Origin: an uncultured Christensenellaceae bacterium
GTDB taxonomy: Bacteria > Bacillota > Clostridia > Christensenellales > CAG-314
Length of the DNA: 64,000 nucleotides
Assembly (NCBI GenBank): GCA_910586905.1
Contig: CAJUIV010000002.1
Span: 31,009-95,008, forward strand
Direction: 5' to 3'
This document shows, in pieces, positions 53,897 to 61,857 of the stretch. The notes below the pieces were generated by a model. The model was not told the origin of the DNA and did no database searches. It saw only the letters and a list, made by a program, of their open reading frames with translations. Each line of letters opens with the position of its first letter. Positions within the stretch are counted from its first letter, which is position 1. The position numbers and the translations under genes were made by a program.

Positions 53897-54403
53897 TTAC
53901 TGATTTTTCTTTTTCATATTATCCAGCCATTTTAACAATTTCGGCAGTTTTTTGACAATCTTATTACACACTTTTCCGTAAGTATTATCGTCATATTTCT
54001 GAAGTCTGATGCCAAAAGGCTTCTTTGCATTTTTTGCGACTCCTATTACGCCCAATCCCATACCAATATCATAATAAACGTTATGAAAAAAGAACTCGTC
54101 AGTACCGAAACATCCTTTCATATAATATTCTTTTATGCACTCATCTGGGATTATTTCATCGATATTGCCCGTAAATAAACGGTAATCGATATTATTATTT
54201 TTCTCGTTATTACTCAAATACACTATTGATGCCCTGACAACGTACGAATTTCCATACTTTGTCGGGCCTATATAAATGATTTCCAAATAATTTTCCGATT
54301 TACGATAATATGTATTGCAACCGTCTTTCCCCAAAACAAAGCCGTTTTCAAGCAATACGGGAATAACGATTTCGCTTACAGCTTCTTTAATGGTTTTGAA
54401 CAA
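53897..54403 (-). CDS. Uncharacterised protein, DUF4304-like
   Basis: A 168-residue soluble protein starting at a TTG (54403) with a strong GGGAGGA site 7 bases before it. FKTIKEAVSEIVIPVLLENG at the N-terminus and YLEIIYIGPTKYG recall DUF4304-type small proteins, but the match is a guess. It ends 2 bases from the convergent rdgB stop. Confidence 0.7.
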   Translation of the reverse strand: MFKTIKEAVSEIVIPVLLENGFVLGKDGCNTYYRKSENYLEIIYIGPTKYGNSYVVRASIVYLSNNEKNNNIDYRLFTGNIDEIIPDECIKEYYMKGCFGTDEFFFHNVYYDIGMGLGVIGVAKNAKKPFGIRLQKYDDNTYGKVCNKIVKKLPKLLKWLDNMKKKNQ

Positions 54404-54424
54404 TGACTTTTCCTCCCGTTTGAA

Positions 54425-55117
54425 CTATTTATTACCGTTTACAATTGACGTCAACTGTCGCAAATCGTCTATTTCGTAGTTCGGCGTCATGTTTGACGAG
54501 TTGACAATATGATTGGGATTGAACCAGCAAGTGTCGATTTCTGCATTTACTCCGCCTTGGATATCGCTGGTTAAGGAGTCGCCTATTATTAACGCGCGCG
54601 ACTTATCAAAGTCTGATATACGTTCAAAGCAATAATCGAAAAAGCCTTTTTGCGGTTTGGGGCAGCCTACTTCTTCCGAAACGAAACGTTTGATAAAATA
54701 TTTTCCCAAGCCGCTGCCTTTCATTCGGCTGTCTTGTATAGTTTTTACGCCGTTTGTAACCAAATACAGCCTACACTCGTTTTGGAGTTTTTGCAGTACG
54801 TCTTTCGCATGATTAACGACGAAAAAGCCTATGTGCAAGTATTCTTCGTATAATTCTGACGCTTTATCAAACTTAACAGTCAAGCCCAGTTCTTTAAACG
54901 TTTCGGCAAAACGATTTATAATTACTTTGTTTTTTGTAAGTTTACCCTGCTCGAACAACTGCCATTGACGTAGATTATTTTTGCGGTAAACTTGCAGTAC
55001 GTTATCATCGAAATGTAGTCCGCACTCGGCAAACGCGCGTCCAAGCGCTTGCTCCTCCGCCTTGTCAAAGTCTAATATCGTATTATCAGCATCGAACAAT
55101 AAAATTTCGTATTTCAT
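54425..55117 (-). CDS. HAD hydrolase, YjjG-type 5'-nucleotidase
   Basis: A HAD-superfamily phosphatase of 230 residues. The nucleophile motif LLFDADNTILDF has Asp9 and Asp11; motif II is LVTNGVK and motif IV IIGDSLTSDIQGG. The ADNT form and the cap (about 18-95) match YjjG, which removes phosphate from unusual pyrimidine nucleotides. This would pair logically with RdgB nearby. No strong ribosome site is seen. Confidence 0.88.
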   Translation of the reverse strand: MKYEILLFDADNTILDFDKAEEQALGRAFAECGLHFDDNVLQVYRKNNLRQWQLFEQGKLTKNKVIINRFAETFKELGLTVKFDKASELYEEYLHIGFFVVNHAKDVLQKLQNECRLYLVTNGVKTIQDSRMKGSGLGKYFIKRFVSEEVGCPKPQKGFFDYCFERISDFDKSRALIIGDSLTSDIQGGVNAEIDTCWFNPNHIVNSSNMTPNYEIDDLRQLTSIVNGNK

Positions 55118-55184
55118 TACGCACCGTTATTACTATTGCTAATAGTATATACAAGCTACAACTAAAAGTCAAGTTTGTAAAAGT

Positions 55185-56084
55185 CTAGAAATAGACAGCC
55201 AAGTGAGCTTTACCGTCGCTTTTTACTATACCGCAACCTAAGCGACAGTATATGCGACGCATTATATAATCCCCCAAATTGAACATCTTGCGCGCTTCGC
55301 CTTTGCCGTATGTATTAGTAAGCATAGGTACGATTCTACGATATAGCCCGTCTATTAATCTTTGTTCTTGAATGAACGATTTTTTACCTGCAGTTTTATC
55401 ACAGTAATCGTAATATTTTTTCTTTCCGAACAAATAACCTGACATAAACTTAGATATGGCATATACAAAATCCTCAATATTTCCAAGTAGCGATTGAGCT
55501 TTCTTTTGACACTCGTCGTCTTCCGAATAGCCTGCCGCCATCAAACACTCATATTGCTCTATCAAAAGTTCGTAAGAGCTAACTATTTGCAACATCGTAG
55601 GATAGTTATGCTCATTTTTGAATTTCTTGAAGGTATGATAATATGCAAAAAATTCGCTCCAAAACCTCCATCCAATATTGATTATCATATCGAATACCGA
55701 ATGATAACTTTTCTTTGAAAGCGATTGAAATTTATAAAACTTGTTATGCAAAGTGTGATAAAAATCATATATGTGCGCCAATTCATGACGAACCGCTATA
55801 GCAAAATCTAAGCCTCTATCGAAAGGTATTCTTTTTAAAGAATTTATATTGAGCAATATGATATATCTCTTCTTATAATAAACAGAACCGCCGTTGGTCG
55901 TTTCTTGATTTACAAAATTAGTTTCATTGTCAAGATCGCGAAATATGACGAGCAAGTTTATATTAAAATCGAAACATTGAGTCAATTCATTATAAATATG
56001 AGCGCGAATATCCTCAAGATATTGCTCAAAAATTTCTGCGTTACCGGATTCGTTTTTGATTTCAAGATTATATTTGTAACTCAT
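55185..56084 (-). CDS. Putative zincin-type metallopeptidase, orphan
   Basis: A 299-residue cytoplasmic-looking protein with HELAH at 100-104 (AVRHELAHIYDF) and a following Glu144 in WSEFFAYYHT, which could complete a HExxH...E zinc site. No signal peptide or membrane helix. The rest is rich in Tyr, Phe and Lys and not recognised. It lies between the HAD gene and the mobile element and could belong to either. Confidence 0.7.
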   Translation of the reverse strand: MSYKYNLEIKNESGNAEIFEQYLEDIRAHIYNELTQCFDFNINLLVIFRDLDNETNFVNQETTNGGSVYYKKRYIILLNINSLKRIPFDRGLDFAIAVRHELAHIYDFYHTLHNKFYKFQSLSKKSYHSVFDMIINIGWRFWSEFFAYYHTFKKFKNEHNYPTMLQIVSSYELLIEQYECLMAAGYSEDDECQKKAQSLLGNIEDFVYAISKFMSGYLFGKKKYYDYCDKTAGKKSFIQEQRLIDGLYRRIVPMLTNTYGKGEARKMFNLGDYIMRRIYCRLGCGIVKSDGKAHLAVYF

Positions 56085-56395
56085 AAAAATATCTCACGCG
56101 CTAAATGACAACAATTACATTGAAACAGATTTGAATTATCTCGGGCGATACGCCGATTCAAATTAAATTAAAAAGTTATCCGATTGAACACTTCGTAGAA
56201 ACATGCGTTTTCCTTAGCTAAAAAACAAACCCGGATCAAATTTGTGGCATTGTAGAGGAAGGCTAAACCTTTGAAATTAAAACGCCGATTTGAATCCACA
56301 GCTAAAAAAAACTTCTGCATACCCGTTCCGGTTAAAGTCTCAAGAACAGGGGACGGAACCGAAGAGCCATTCCTTTAACAGAGTCGAAAATCGGT
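56085..56395. other. Non-coding stretch at the left edge of the element
   Basis: About 310 bases with no open frame. It contains a motif AAGAACAGGGGACGGAACC (from 56342) similar, from memory, to the ends of Firmicutes REP-associated/IS200-like elements. If the element's left attachment site is nearby, it would be here; it could not be located without the right end. Confidence 0.4.
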
Positions 56396-56424
56396 ATAAA
56401 AATACCTCGGATCTATCCGAGGTA
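56396..56424 (-). terminator. Terminator of the island operon
   Basis: Perfect 10-base stem TACCTCGGAT / ATCCGAGGTA (56403-56412, 56415-56424) followed by TTTTTA on the minus strand, about 80 bases beyond the last gene. Confidence 0.9.
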
Positions 56425-56502
56425 ATGTGAAAGATGAGAGATTTTGATACAAAAATTACTGACCGTTCAAAATCGTCCATCACCGTTCAAATACATTTCG
56501 TC

Positions 56503-56805
56503 TCAATTCTCTTCGTCCCAAAGGTCCCGAAAAGTTAAGACATATTCATTTATAACCCGCGGATGTTGCCGCAGAGCAGCACGACAGAGCTTCCGGAAAA
56601 GCTCTACCATTTCTTCTTCAAAACAAAAGCCCAATACGCCGTCTAACAGGCGCACAAGTTCAGATTCGCTCACCTGTTCGCCGTTTGCAAATCTAAGGCA
56701 CACAGCCCCAATTTCCGGCGCGTAAAGCGAAACCGCCGTGCAACCTGTTTCTTTAATATGAAAAGCTAATTCTGAGAGCCGTTCATCAGGCTCTTTTTTC
56801 TTCAT
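56503..56805 (-). CDS. Uncharacterised island protein, 100 residues
   Basis: Starts MKKKEPDERLSELAFHIKET (ATG 56805); a TTG four codons upstream is also possible. Mixed alpha/beta composition, acidic, ending LTFRDLWDEEN. It overlaps the phosphoesterase gene by 20 bases and is the last gene of the island operon. Family not recognised. Confidence 0.7.
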   Translation of the reverse strand: MKKKEPDERLSELAFHIKETGCTAVSLYAPEIGAVCLRFANGEQVSESELVRLLDGVLGFCFEEEMVELFRKLCRAALRQHPRVINEYVLTFRDLWDEEN

Positions 56806-57610
56806 CTTCAATAACAATGCAGTTCACAACCTTGCTCAAAGCTGTACAAGCGTCTATGGCAATAACGCCTTCCCCGTAGTACGGAGTGAAATCTTCAAAG
56901 ACCTTCTGAGGCGAAAGCTCTCCGTCTTTGAGGGGCTTTATTTCTTTTTTCTCTAAATAAGTATGCCCGAATGAGCAGTGCCAGTGTCCGCAGACAATTG
57001 TTTTCCCAGGTTCAATACAACCCTGAAAAGCAGCCAGCATTCCATTATACCAGCGTGCAAGCATCCAGTCGCTCTTGGGCATTTCTCTCCAATTTTCCAG
57101 ATAGTTAAACCAGTCGGCTTCACCGCCATACCCGCTGGCGTGACACGGAATCCACCCGTGGACGAATATAAAATGCTCGATTTCAAAATAATCCTTCATT
57201 GCAGGGATTATCTTCTGCAGGAAAGGTGTTTTTCTCATCCGGTCTGCAATCACTCCGGGCTGCTGCTTAATTCTACCGAGACTACATTCAGTCAAGTCCA
57301 TAAGGGTTCTAACTGTCCGGTTCCGATAATGATGCGTATGTTCAATGCCCATCTCAACAAACTCATCCAGCCGGTTTACCAGGTCAAGCATCAGGTCTTC
57401 GTGATTTCCACGGATTAAAATTATTTCGTCTTTTTCAAGCAAATCAACTACGAATTTTTCCATCTCTTTTGCTTGCGACCCCCTGTCAAAAAGGTCCCCA
57501 CAAATCACGAGTTTGTGCGGTTCCTTATCTTCAAAATATCCCTTTTCATTTAGTGCCTTAATCATCAAGTCATAGAATCCATGGACATCGGCAACCACAT
57601 AATATTTCAT
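56786..57610 (-). CDS. Calcineurin-like metallophosphoesterase
   Basis: A 274-residue phosphoesterase with the complete metal motif set: Asp8-x-His10 (VADVHG), GDLFDRG (38-44), RGNHE (67-71), then VHGWIP and CGHWHCSFG. It resembles PP1-like Ser/Thr phosphatases and ApaH-type diadenosine tetraphosphate hydrolases. Substrate unknown. An AAGGA site precedes it. It is the only island gene with a clear enzymatic identity. Confidence 0.92.
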   Translation of the reverse strand: MKYYVVADVHGFYDLMIKALNEKGYFEDKEPHKLVICGDLFDRGSQAKEMEKFVVDLLEKDEIILIRGNHEDLMLDLVNRLDEFVEMGIEHTHHYRNRTVRTLMDLTECSLGRIKQQPGVIADRMRKTPFLQKIIPAMKDYFEIEHFIFVHGWIPCHASGYGGEADWFNYLENWREMPKSDWMLARWYNGMLAAFQGCIEPGKTIVCGHWHCSFGHTYLEKKEIKPLKDGELSPQKVFEDFTPYYGEGVIAIDACTALSKVVNCIVIEDEEKRA

Positions 57611-57785
57611 TCTTTTTTCCTTCAGTCTGCTTTCTTAACTGCACGATTTCTTCAATGGCTTTTTGAATTATAACCACCGATTTTGGTTTCCCGTCTATCC
57701 GGTCAACTGTCCCCCAATTAGCCCGAAGTGCAAGTTTATTCAACTCGTCAATTATGTCCCTTTTTTCGGGTTCAAAAGTAGTCAT
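57570..57785 (-). CDS. Small uncharacterised island protein, 71 residues
   Basis: Starts MTTFEPEKRDIIDELNKLAL; helical and charged, with a Cys pair near the end (CGCRC). Its end overlaps the phosphoesterase by 41 bases, more than its neighbours, so the last dozen residues may be chance. Start overlaps the next upstream gene by 4 bases. Confidence 0.6.
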   Translation of the reverse strand: MTTFEPEKRDIIDELNKLALRANWGTVDRIDGKPKSVVIIQKAIEEIVQLRKQTEGKKNEILCGCRCPWIL

Positions 57786-58252
57786 TTTTTCCTTCTTTTA
57801 TTTTTCAATTCCTCAAAGTTTACAGAAGGCATCTCCCTGGCGCACTCGGTGCAAAACGGCGCGATGTAACCTACGGAAGTTTTAGTTGCCTTTGCCCCGC
57901 ACTTTATGCAGGTTCGTTGGGAAAGCTCCCAATATTTAGATTGCCAAGCAAGGTACTCTTTTTTTGCTTTGACCGGGACTCCGTTTTCGTACCACCGAAG
58001 AGTTCCGTACTTTTCCTTTATGTCGGTTATTCGATAGTCAGTCAAAGCACCCGCCTTTTCCAAGAATTCTTTTAACTCTCTGCACATCTGCAACCCAAAA
58101 GCAGTACGCCAACCATCGGGCATATTGTCCAGCTCTGTGTACGAGAAGTCGAAATCATCAGGCACTTTGTCTGTCCACCGGTTTCTGGGCAGCAGAAAAG
58201 GAAACTCTTCAATGAGCGTTTTGTTTTCTTCGATTGCCTCTTTACCCCTCAT
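57782..58252 (-). CDS. Phage-type protein with zinc ribbon
   Basis: A 156-residue protein. DYRITDIKEKYGTLRWYENG resembles a stretch found in phage-encoded proteins of unknown function, and a C-terminal zinc ribbon follows (CIKCG at about residue 115, CTEC at about 134). Likely nucleic-acid or protein binding. It overlaps the 384-residue gene by 11 bases. Confidence 0.75.
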   Translation of the reverse strand: MRGKEAIEENKTLIEEFPFLLPRNRWTDKVPDDFDFSYTELDNMPDGWRTAFGLQMCRELKEFLEKAGALTDYRITDIKEKYGTLRWYENGVPVKAKKEYLAWQSKYWELSQRTCIKCGAKATKTSVGYIAPFCTECAREMPSVNFEELKNKRRKK

Positions 58253-59396
58253 TTTTCTTTAACCTTTCTTTCCTTGCTTCTTCTTCGCTGAAGTCCTCCT
58301 GCTGCACCCCCACAAGCGAGTCAGAAATTAACCGCGGCGTAGTCGGAATAGCTCCAAAAATATACTTCACCACTGTCTCCATTGAGAGAATTAAATTCCA
58401 CATCTCGGAAACCGCCTCCTTTGCAGAGTCATAGGTTTTTACCCTAATAAACGCTCTGGTCTTAAAGCCCGTCCCTTCTGAGTTCGTTTTTTCAACAATA
58501 AGATTTGTGTTCAAATCAGATGATTCTGCCCAGACTTGACAGCCTTTCTTGCGATACTTAAACCGAATAATTTCACCCGAAGCACATAACTCAAATTTGT
58601 CTCCGTCTCGCAACAGGATTTGTGAAAGCAAAGCAGAATAAAAGTTCAATTCGTATGGCTCACCCTGGGAATTGATACATTTTAATTCAAAGCCTTCCAT
58701 GTAGTCAAATGACTTTTTTATGTACCGAATTTCTCGAATGGTTTCATTCATCAGCTTGCCATTATTATTTGGTAAACTTTCTATAAATTTCTTTATCTCT
58801 TCTTCGCTGCCATACAACGTTTCTTTCCCCTCATTTTCCGGGCAGGGATTTATGGAAACTGCAACATATCTCGGTGGCAATCCGTTTTTAAAGGGTTCTT
58901 GCTTCCACTTATCTAAATCAAAGTGCCACTGTTCCTCACTATACTCATCAGGATGAGCCTTCCGAAGCCACTCAATTTTCTTTTTAAGTTGACATATTAT
59001 GGGGGTAATGTCGTAATTCGAGTAAATTTGTGCGCCCTTTAGAACATCCAAAATTTCCAAACCCCAAACCCAGGTCGTATGGTCCCAGTCATCTCCCAGT
59101 TCACACTCAGTTTTATCATACGAAACCATCAACCGGTCATCTTTCAAGAAGTGATTTGTGTGCCAGTTGGGTTTGTATTTCAAAGCCTTTATGCCCTTGG
59201 TTGAAATATACCCAAATCGTTTATAATATCGCCCATATACAAACCACTCCGGAAGTTCCGAAGCGTAGAGTTTCGTTCTTCCATAAGAAGCGGAAAACAG
59301 TGTTCCATCGTCCGTTCCTACATACCGATAGTTCCCATCGCTGCACCGCTTAAAATCGTGAATAAAATATAAATGTCCTTTAACTCTCTTTTTCAT
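58242..59396 (-). CDS. Uncharacterised island protein, 384 residues
   Basis: The largest unknown in the island operon. Starts MKKRVKGHLYFIHDFKRCSD; Tyr/Trp-rich N-terminal half (YFIHDF, WVWGLEIL) and a more charged C-terminal half with a basic end (RKERLKKNEG). No membrane helix or known catalytic motif seen. Overlaps its neighbours by 4 and 11 bases. Not recognised. Confidence 0.75.
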   Translation of the reverse strand: MKKRVKGHLYFIHDFKRCSDGNYRYVGTDDGTLFSASYGRTKLYASELPEWFVYGRYYKRFGYISTKGIKALKYKPNWHTNHFLKDDRLMVSYDKTECELGDDWDHTTWVWGLEILDVLKGAQIYSNYDITPIICQLKKKIEWLRKAHPDEYSEEQWHFDLDKWKQEPFKNGLPPRYVAVSINPCPENEGKETLYGSEEEIKKFIESLPNNNGKLMNETIREIRYIKKSFDYMEGFELKCINSQGEPYELNFYSALLSQILLRDGDKFELCASGEIIRFKYRKKGCQVWAESSDLNTNLIVEKTNSEGTGFKTRAFIRVKTYDSAKEAVSEMWNLILSMETVVKYIFGAIPTTPRLISDSLVGVQQEDFSEEEARKERLKKNEG

Positions 59397-59725
59397 AGAC
59401 CATACTTCTTTTTAAATTCGACAAAGGACTCCTCTGCCGTGATAAGGTTTCCGGCTTTCGCCTGTTCCAAACCTTTATTGATTTCTACCTGCATTTCAAG
59501 ACTCAGTGCCACCGAAGCAATCGTTCTTAAGCTCTCAGACAAAACGAGACAAATTCTCTTCAATCCTTCCGGAGAGAGTGTGGACATGAACGCTTCTTGT
59601 TCTATTTTAGTTAGGTCCGAAAAGCATCTATTTTGCCATTTCCCATCTCGACAAACTCGATAAAAAATCCCGTCTAATTCAAGCACTGTCGGATAGTTTT
59701 TTGTTTCTTCTTGTTTATCAACCAT
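59393..59725 (-). CDS. Uncharacterised island protein, 110 residues
   Basis: Start at ATG 59725 (MVDKQEETKNYPTVLELDGI), which overlaps the upstream stop by 8 bases; a longer frame upstream is the reading of its neighbour's end. Contains FYRVCRDGKWQNRCFSDLT, a compact beta-rich start, then helices. Similar small proteins are found in integrative elements, from memory. Confidence 0.7.
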   Translation of the reverse strand: MVDKQEETKNYPTVLELDGIFYRVCRDGKWQNRCFSDLTKIEQEAFMSTLSPEGLKRICLVLSESLRTIASVALSLEMQVEINKGLEQAKAGNLITAEESFVEFKKKYGL

Positions 59726-60356
59726 CACCAAATACCTCTTCAAAAAATGATGACCAATCACACAAGGACAGCTCGTCAAACCTTGCTCTTGCCACTTGCA
59801 CATTTTCATAACTCGACTCGATTAAGGCGAGAGTGTTTTCCATTGAGCTGTTCTCTATTTTTAATACCCCCGGATGCCCCCAAATCATATCACCCAATGA
59901 ATACCACTTTTCGGCTTGATTTAGTGTGTCACAATATTCCGGGTTTTCGATTTTAACGCGATATGCCAAGTAATAAACCTTATTCCTTTTAATCAAGTAG
60001 GCTGTTCCGGCTGCACGCGAAAATCGAACTTTATAATAGAACCCATACGAGTTTTCGTATAGATAATTCACATCGTTTAGTTCAAAAAATTTCTCGCCCA
60101 GAACCTGAACCGGAATTGCAAATCGAGTTTTAATGAATCCGGCATAATGAGTTATTCTTCGTTCCCCCGCCGCAAAATGCTCAAAGGTGGATTTTAATTC
60201 GTCCATCTCTCCATTTGGAATTCCATTCAATAATTGCCGAAAATCTTCAACTGTGCCGAAGAAGAGTTTTGTAAACGAAGTGCAGCTTGGCGCTGAATAA
60301 TCGTCCAGCTCAAACGAATACCAGGGTTCTTTCTTATATCTTTGCATAACCATCAC
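59718..60356 (-). CDS. Uncharacterised island protein, 212 residues
   Basis: Starts with GTG at 60356, or the next ATG at 60353 or 60347 (MQRYKKEPWYSFELDDYSAP). Aromatic-rich throughout (LFFGTVEDFRQLL, YGFYYKVRFSRAAGTAYLI). No recognised domain. It follows its upstream neighbour with no gap. Confidence 0.72.
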   Translation of the reverse strand: MMVMQRYKKEPWYSFELDDYSAPSCTSFTKLFFGTVEDFRQLLNGIPNGEMDELKSTFEHFAAGERRITHYAGFIKTRFAIPVQVLGEKFFELNDVNYLYENSYGFYYKVRFSRAAGTAYLIKRNKVYYLAYRVKIENPEYCDTLNQAEKWYSLGDMIWGHPGVLKIENSSMENTLALIESSYENVQVARARFDELSLCDWSSFFEEVFGDG

Positions 60357-60656
60357 CTATTCCGAGCAATATTCATAATCGTCAAAAATATCAACGAGCC
60401 TGCCTATTTCTTTACCAAGTTCATCGTTCATATGCATTGAAACGTGCTTTGATAAATCGAACAGGCAATCAGTGAACCGGGCGTATGCATTAAGCCCCAC
60501 CTTCGTAAAATATCTATATTCCGGCGATGGCGCATCGAAATCACCCCGGCTGCGGTTTCCACCAACATATCCCACAACTTCAGGTTTTTTTAAATAAAGG
60601 TTCCCCTTCAAATTAAAGTGCCTTTGCAGAATATCTTCCAATGTCACATTTTCCAT
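60357..60656 (-). CDS. Uncharacterised island protein, 99 residues, first in operon
   Basis: MENVTLEDILQRHFNLKGNL onward, with KKPEVVGYVGGNRSRGDFDA in the middle and an acidic end. Family not recognised. It is the first gene after the promoter at 60697. Confidence 0.68.
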   Translation of the reverse strand: MENVTLEDILQRHFNLKGNLYLKKPEVVGYVGGNRSRGDFDAPSPEYRYFTKVGLNAYARFTDCLFDLSKHVSMHMNDELGKEIGRLVDIFDDYEYCSE

Positions 60657-60696
60657 TTCAGCGTTCCCTTTCCAAGACTGCTATAATTCCGGCGAA

Positions 60697-60705
60697 ATTA
60701 TACCA
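60697..60705 (-). promoter_or_regulatory. Extended -10 promoter of the island operon
   Basis: TGGTATAAT on the minus strand, a perfect TATAAT with the TG of an extended -10. The -35 region is poor. It lies 41 bases upstream of the first island gene. Confidence 0.6.
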
Positions 60706-60844
60706 TAATAAAAACGTAAAAAGCCGGCTCAACGGAAAATGTAATCGAAAATCGCAAAAATGTAAAAAAGCAGCGTTTTAACCGGCAGTCATCTTCATAA
60801 CTGTCGGTCTATTGCGCACCTCTGTTCGGGATTGTAAAATATAT

Positions 60845-61207
60845 TTATTGGTTCCTACGCTTTGACAGGAAGTGATATTCACGCATCGTCTTTTTCAACG
60901 CCCGCGCGTTTTCAATCAAAACTCTTCGTTCATACGGGGAACAGTCATTGAGCAATTCTGCATATTCCCCCACATCCACCAACAGGTGGTTATCCAAGCT
61001 CTCTGCCAAAAGCATATCAGCAGTAACGCCCAGTGCATTTGCAAGCAAAATAAGTGTATCGAGGCTTGGACTTTTAATCCCGCTCTCTATGTAGCTGACA
61101 TAAGGCGGGGACTTTTCAATAAGCTCTGAAAGTTCTGCCTGGGACATCCTACGCTTGATGCGAAGGTCTCTCACACGCTTGCCAAGTAAAATGTAATTGA
61201 GTGCCAT
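60845..61207 (-). CDS. XRE-family regulator (minus side of divergent pair)
   Basis: A 120-residue regulator starting MALNYILLGKRVRDLRIKRR (ATG 61207); a GGAGG site precedes it, and the longer frame from a TTG includes that site. The helix-turn-helix is MSQAELSELIEKSPPYVSYI (about 22-41). Likely a repressor controlling the island and its own promoter. Confidence 0.85.
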   Translation of the reverse strand: MALNYILLGKRVRDLRIKRRMSQAELSELIEKSPPYVSYIESGIKSPSLDTLILLANALGVTADMLLAESLDNHLLVDVGEYAELLNDCSPYERRVLIENARALKKTMREYHFLSKRRNQ

Positions 61208-61239
61208 CTTTCGTTTTTCCTCCAAAAAAAGTCAACTCA

Positions 61240-61331
61240 ATTATATGCCATAGCCAAAAAAATCGCCCATAGCCGATTTATAATTTCGGCTATGGATGAT
61301 AAAATTAGATAAAAATATAAGCTATAGCCGA
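61240..61331. promoter_or_regulatory. Operator array between the two XRE genes
   Basis: Half-sites of the type CCATAGCCGA / TCGGCTATGG recur: 61248-61255, a full inverted repeat 61267-61276 with 61286-61295, and 61323-61331. A minus-strand TATAAT is at 61240-61245. Spacing and overlap with the promoters suggest cooperative control like a phage genetic switch. Confidence 0.75.
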
Positions 61332-61344
61332 AGGAGGTGCGCCC

Positions 61345-61704
61345 GTGGAAGATAACATCGAATCAAAAAAACTAAAAGAAATCGGGAACCGTCTCCGAGA
61401 AGCAAGGCAAGCCGCGGGACTAACGCAAGCAGATGTTGCTTATTCCGCAAACATCAACGCTTCCCACCTTTCTGATATAGAATGTGGCAAGAAGCAACTG
61501 AGCATTCTCACCTTCTGCAAAATAATTGAAGTAATCCGAGTGTCGGCAGATGAAATCCTTCGTCCGAATGTTCCTTCCGTCAATTCGATTTATCAAGGTG
61601 AGTTCTCAAAAATATTCAAAGATTGCAGCGCCGCGGAACTTGAATCGCTCCTAAAAATAATTCAGGAAATCAAGACATCAATGCGAACTAACAAAGACGA
61701 TTAA
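61345..61704 (+). CDS. XRE-family regulator (plus side)
   Basis: A 119-residue regulator starting at GTG 61345 with AAGGAGG 7 bases before. Helix-turn-helix: LTQADVAYSANINASHLSDI (about 26-45). The C-terminal 50 residues are helical (AAELESLLKIIQEIKTSM). Followed by a terminator, then the recombinase genes. Confidence 0.85.
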   Translation: MEDNIESKKLKEIGNRLREARQAAGLTQADVAYSANINASHLSDIECGKKQLSILTFCKIIEVIRVSADEILRPNVPSVNSIYQGEFSKIFKDCSAAELESLLKIIQEIKTSMRTNKDD

Positions 61705-61713
61705 CAAGAATGG

Positions 61714-61739
61714 GTGGAGACAGCTCCACTCTTTTTTTA
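61714..61739 (+). terminator. Terminator after the plus-strand XRE gene
   Basis: Stem GTGGAG / CTCCAC (61714-61719, 61724-61729) followed by a seven-T run. Confidence 0.85.
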
Positions 61740-61767
61740 TTAATTTCAAAAAAAGTTCCTTTTTCAT

Positions 61768-61799
61768 AAACCAGTGGTTATTTACTTAACCGCTGGTTT
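61768..61799. repeat. Inverted repeat upstream of the recombinase operon
   Basis: A 13-base inverted repeat with one wobble pair (61768-61780, 61787-61799), followed by TTCCTTTTTT. It could be a second terminator, a regulatory site or a recombination site; the sequence alone does not decide. Confidence 0.6.
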
Positions 61800-61857
61800 A
61801 TTCCTTTTTTCGGCGCTTGGCTCTATAATTTTCACATAATTATGCTTGAGGTTTTTT

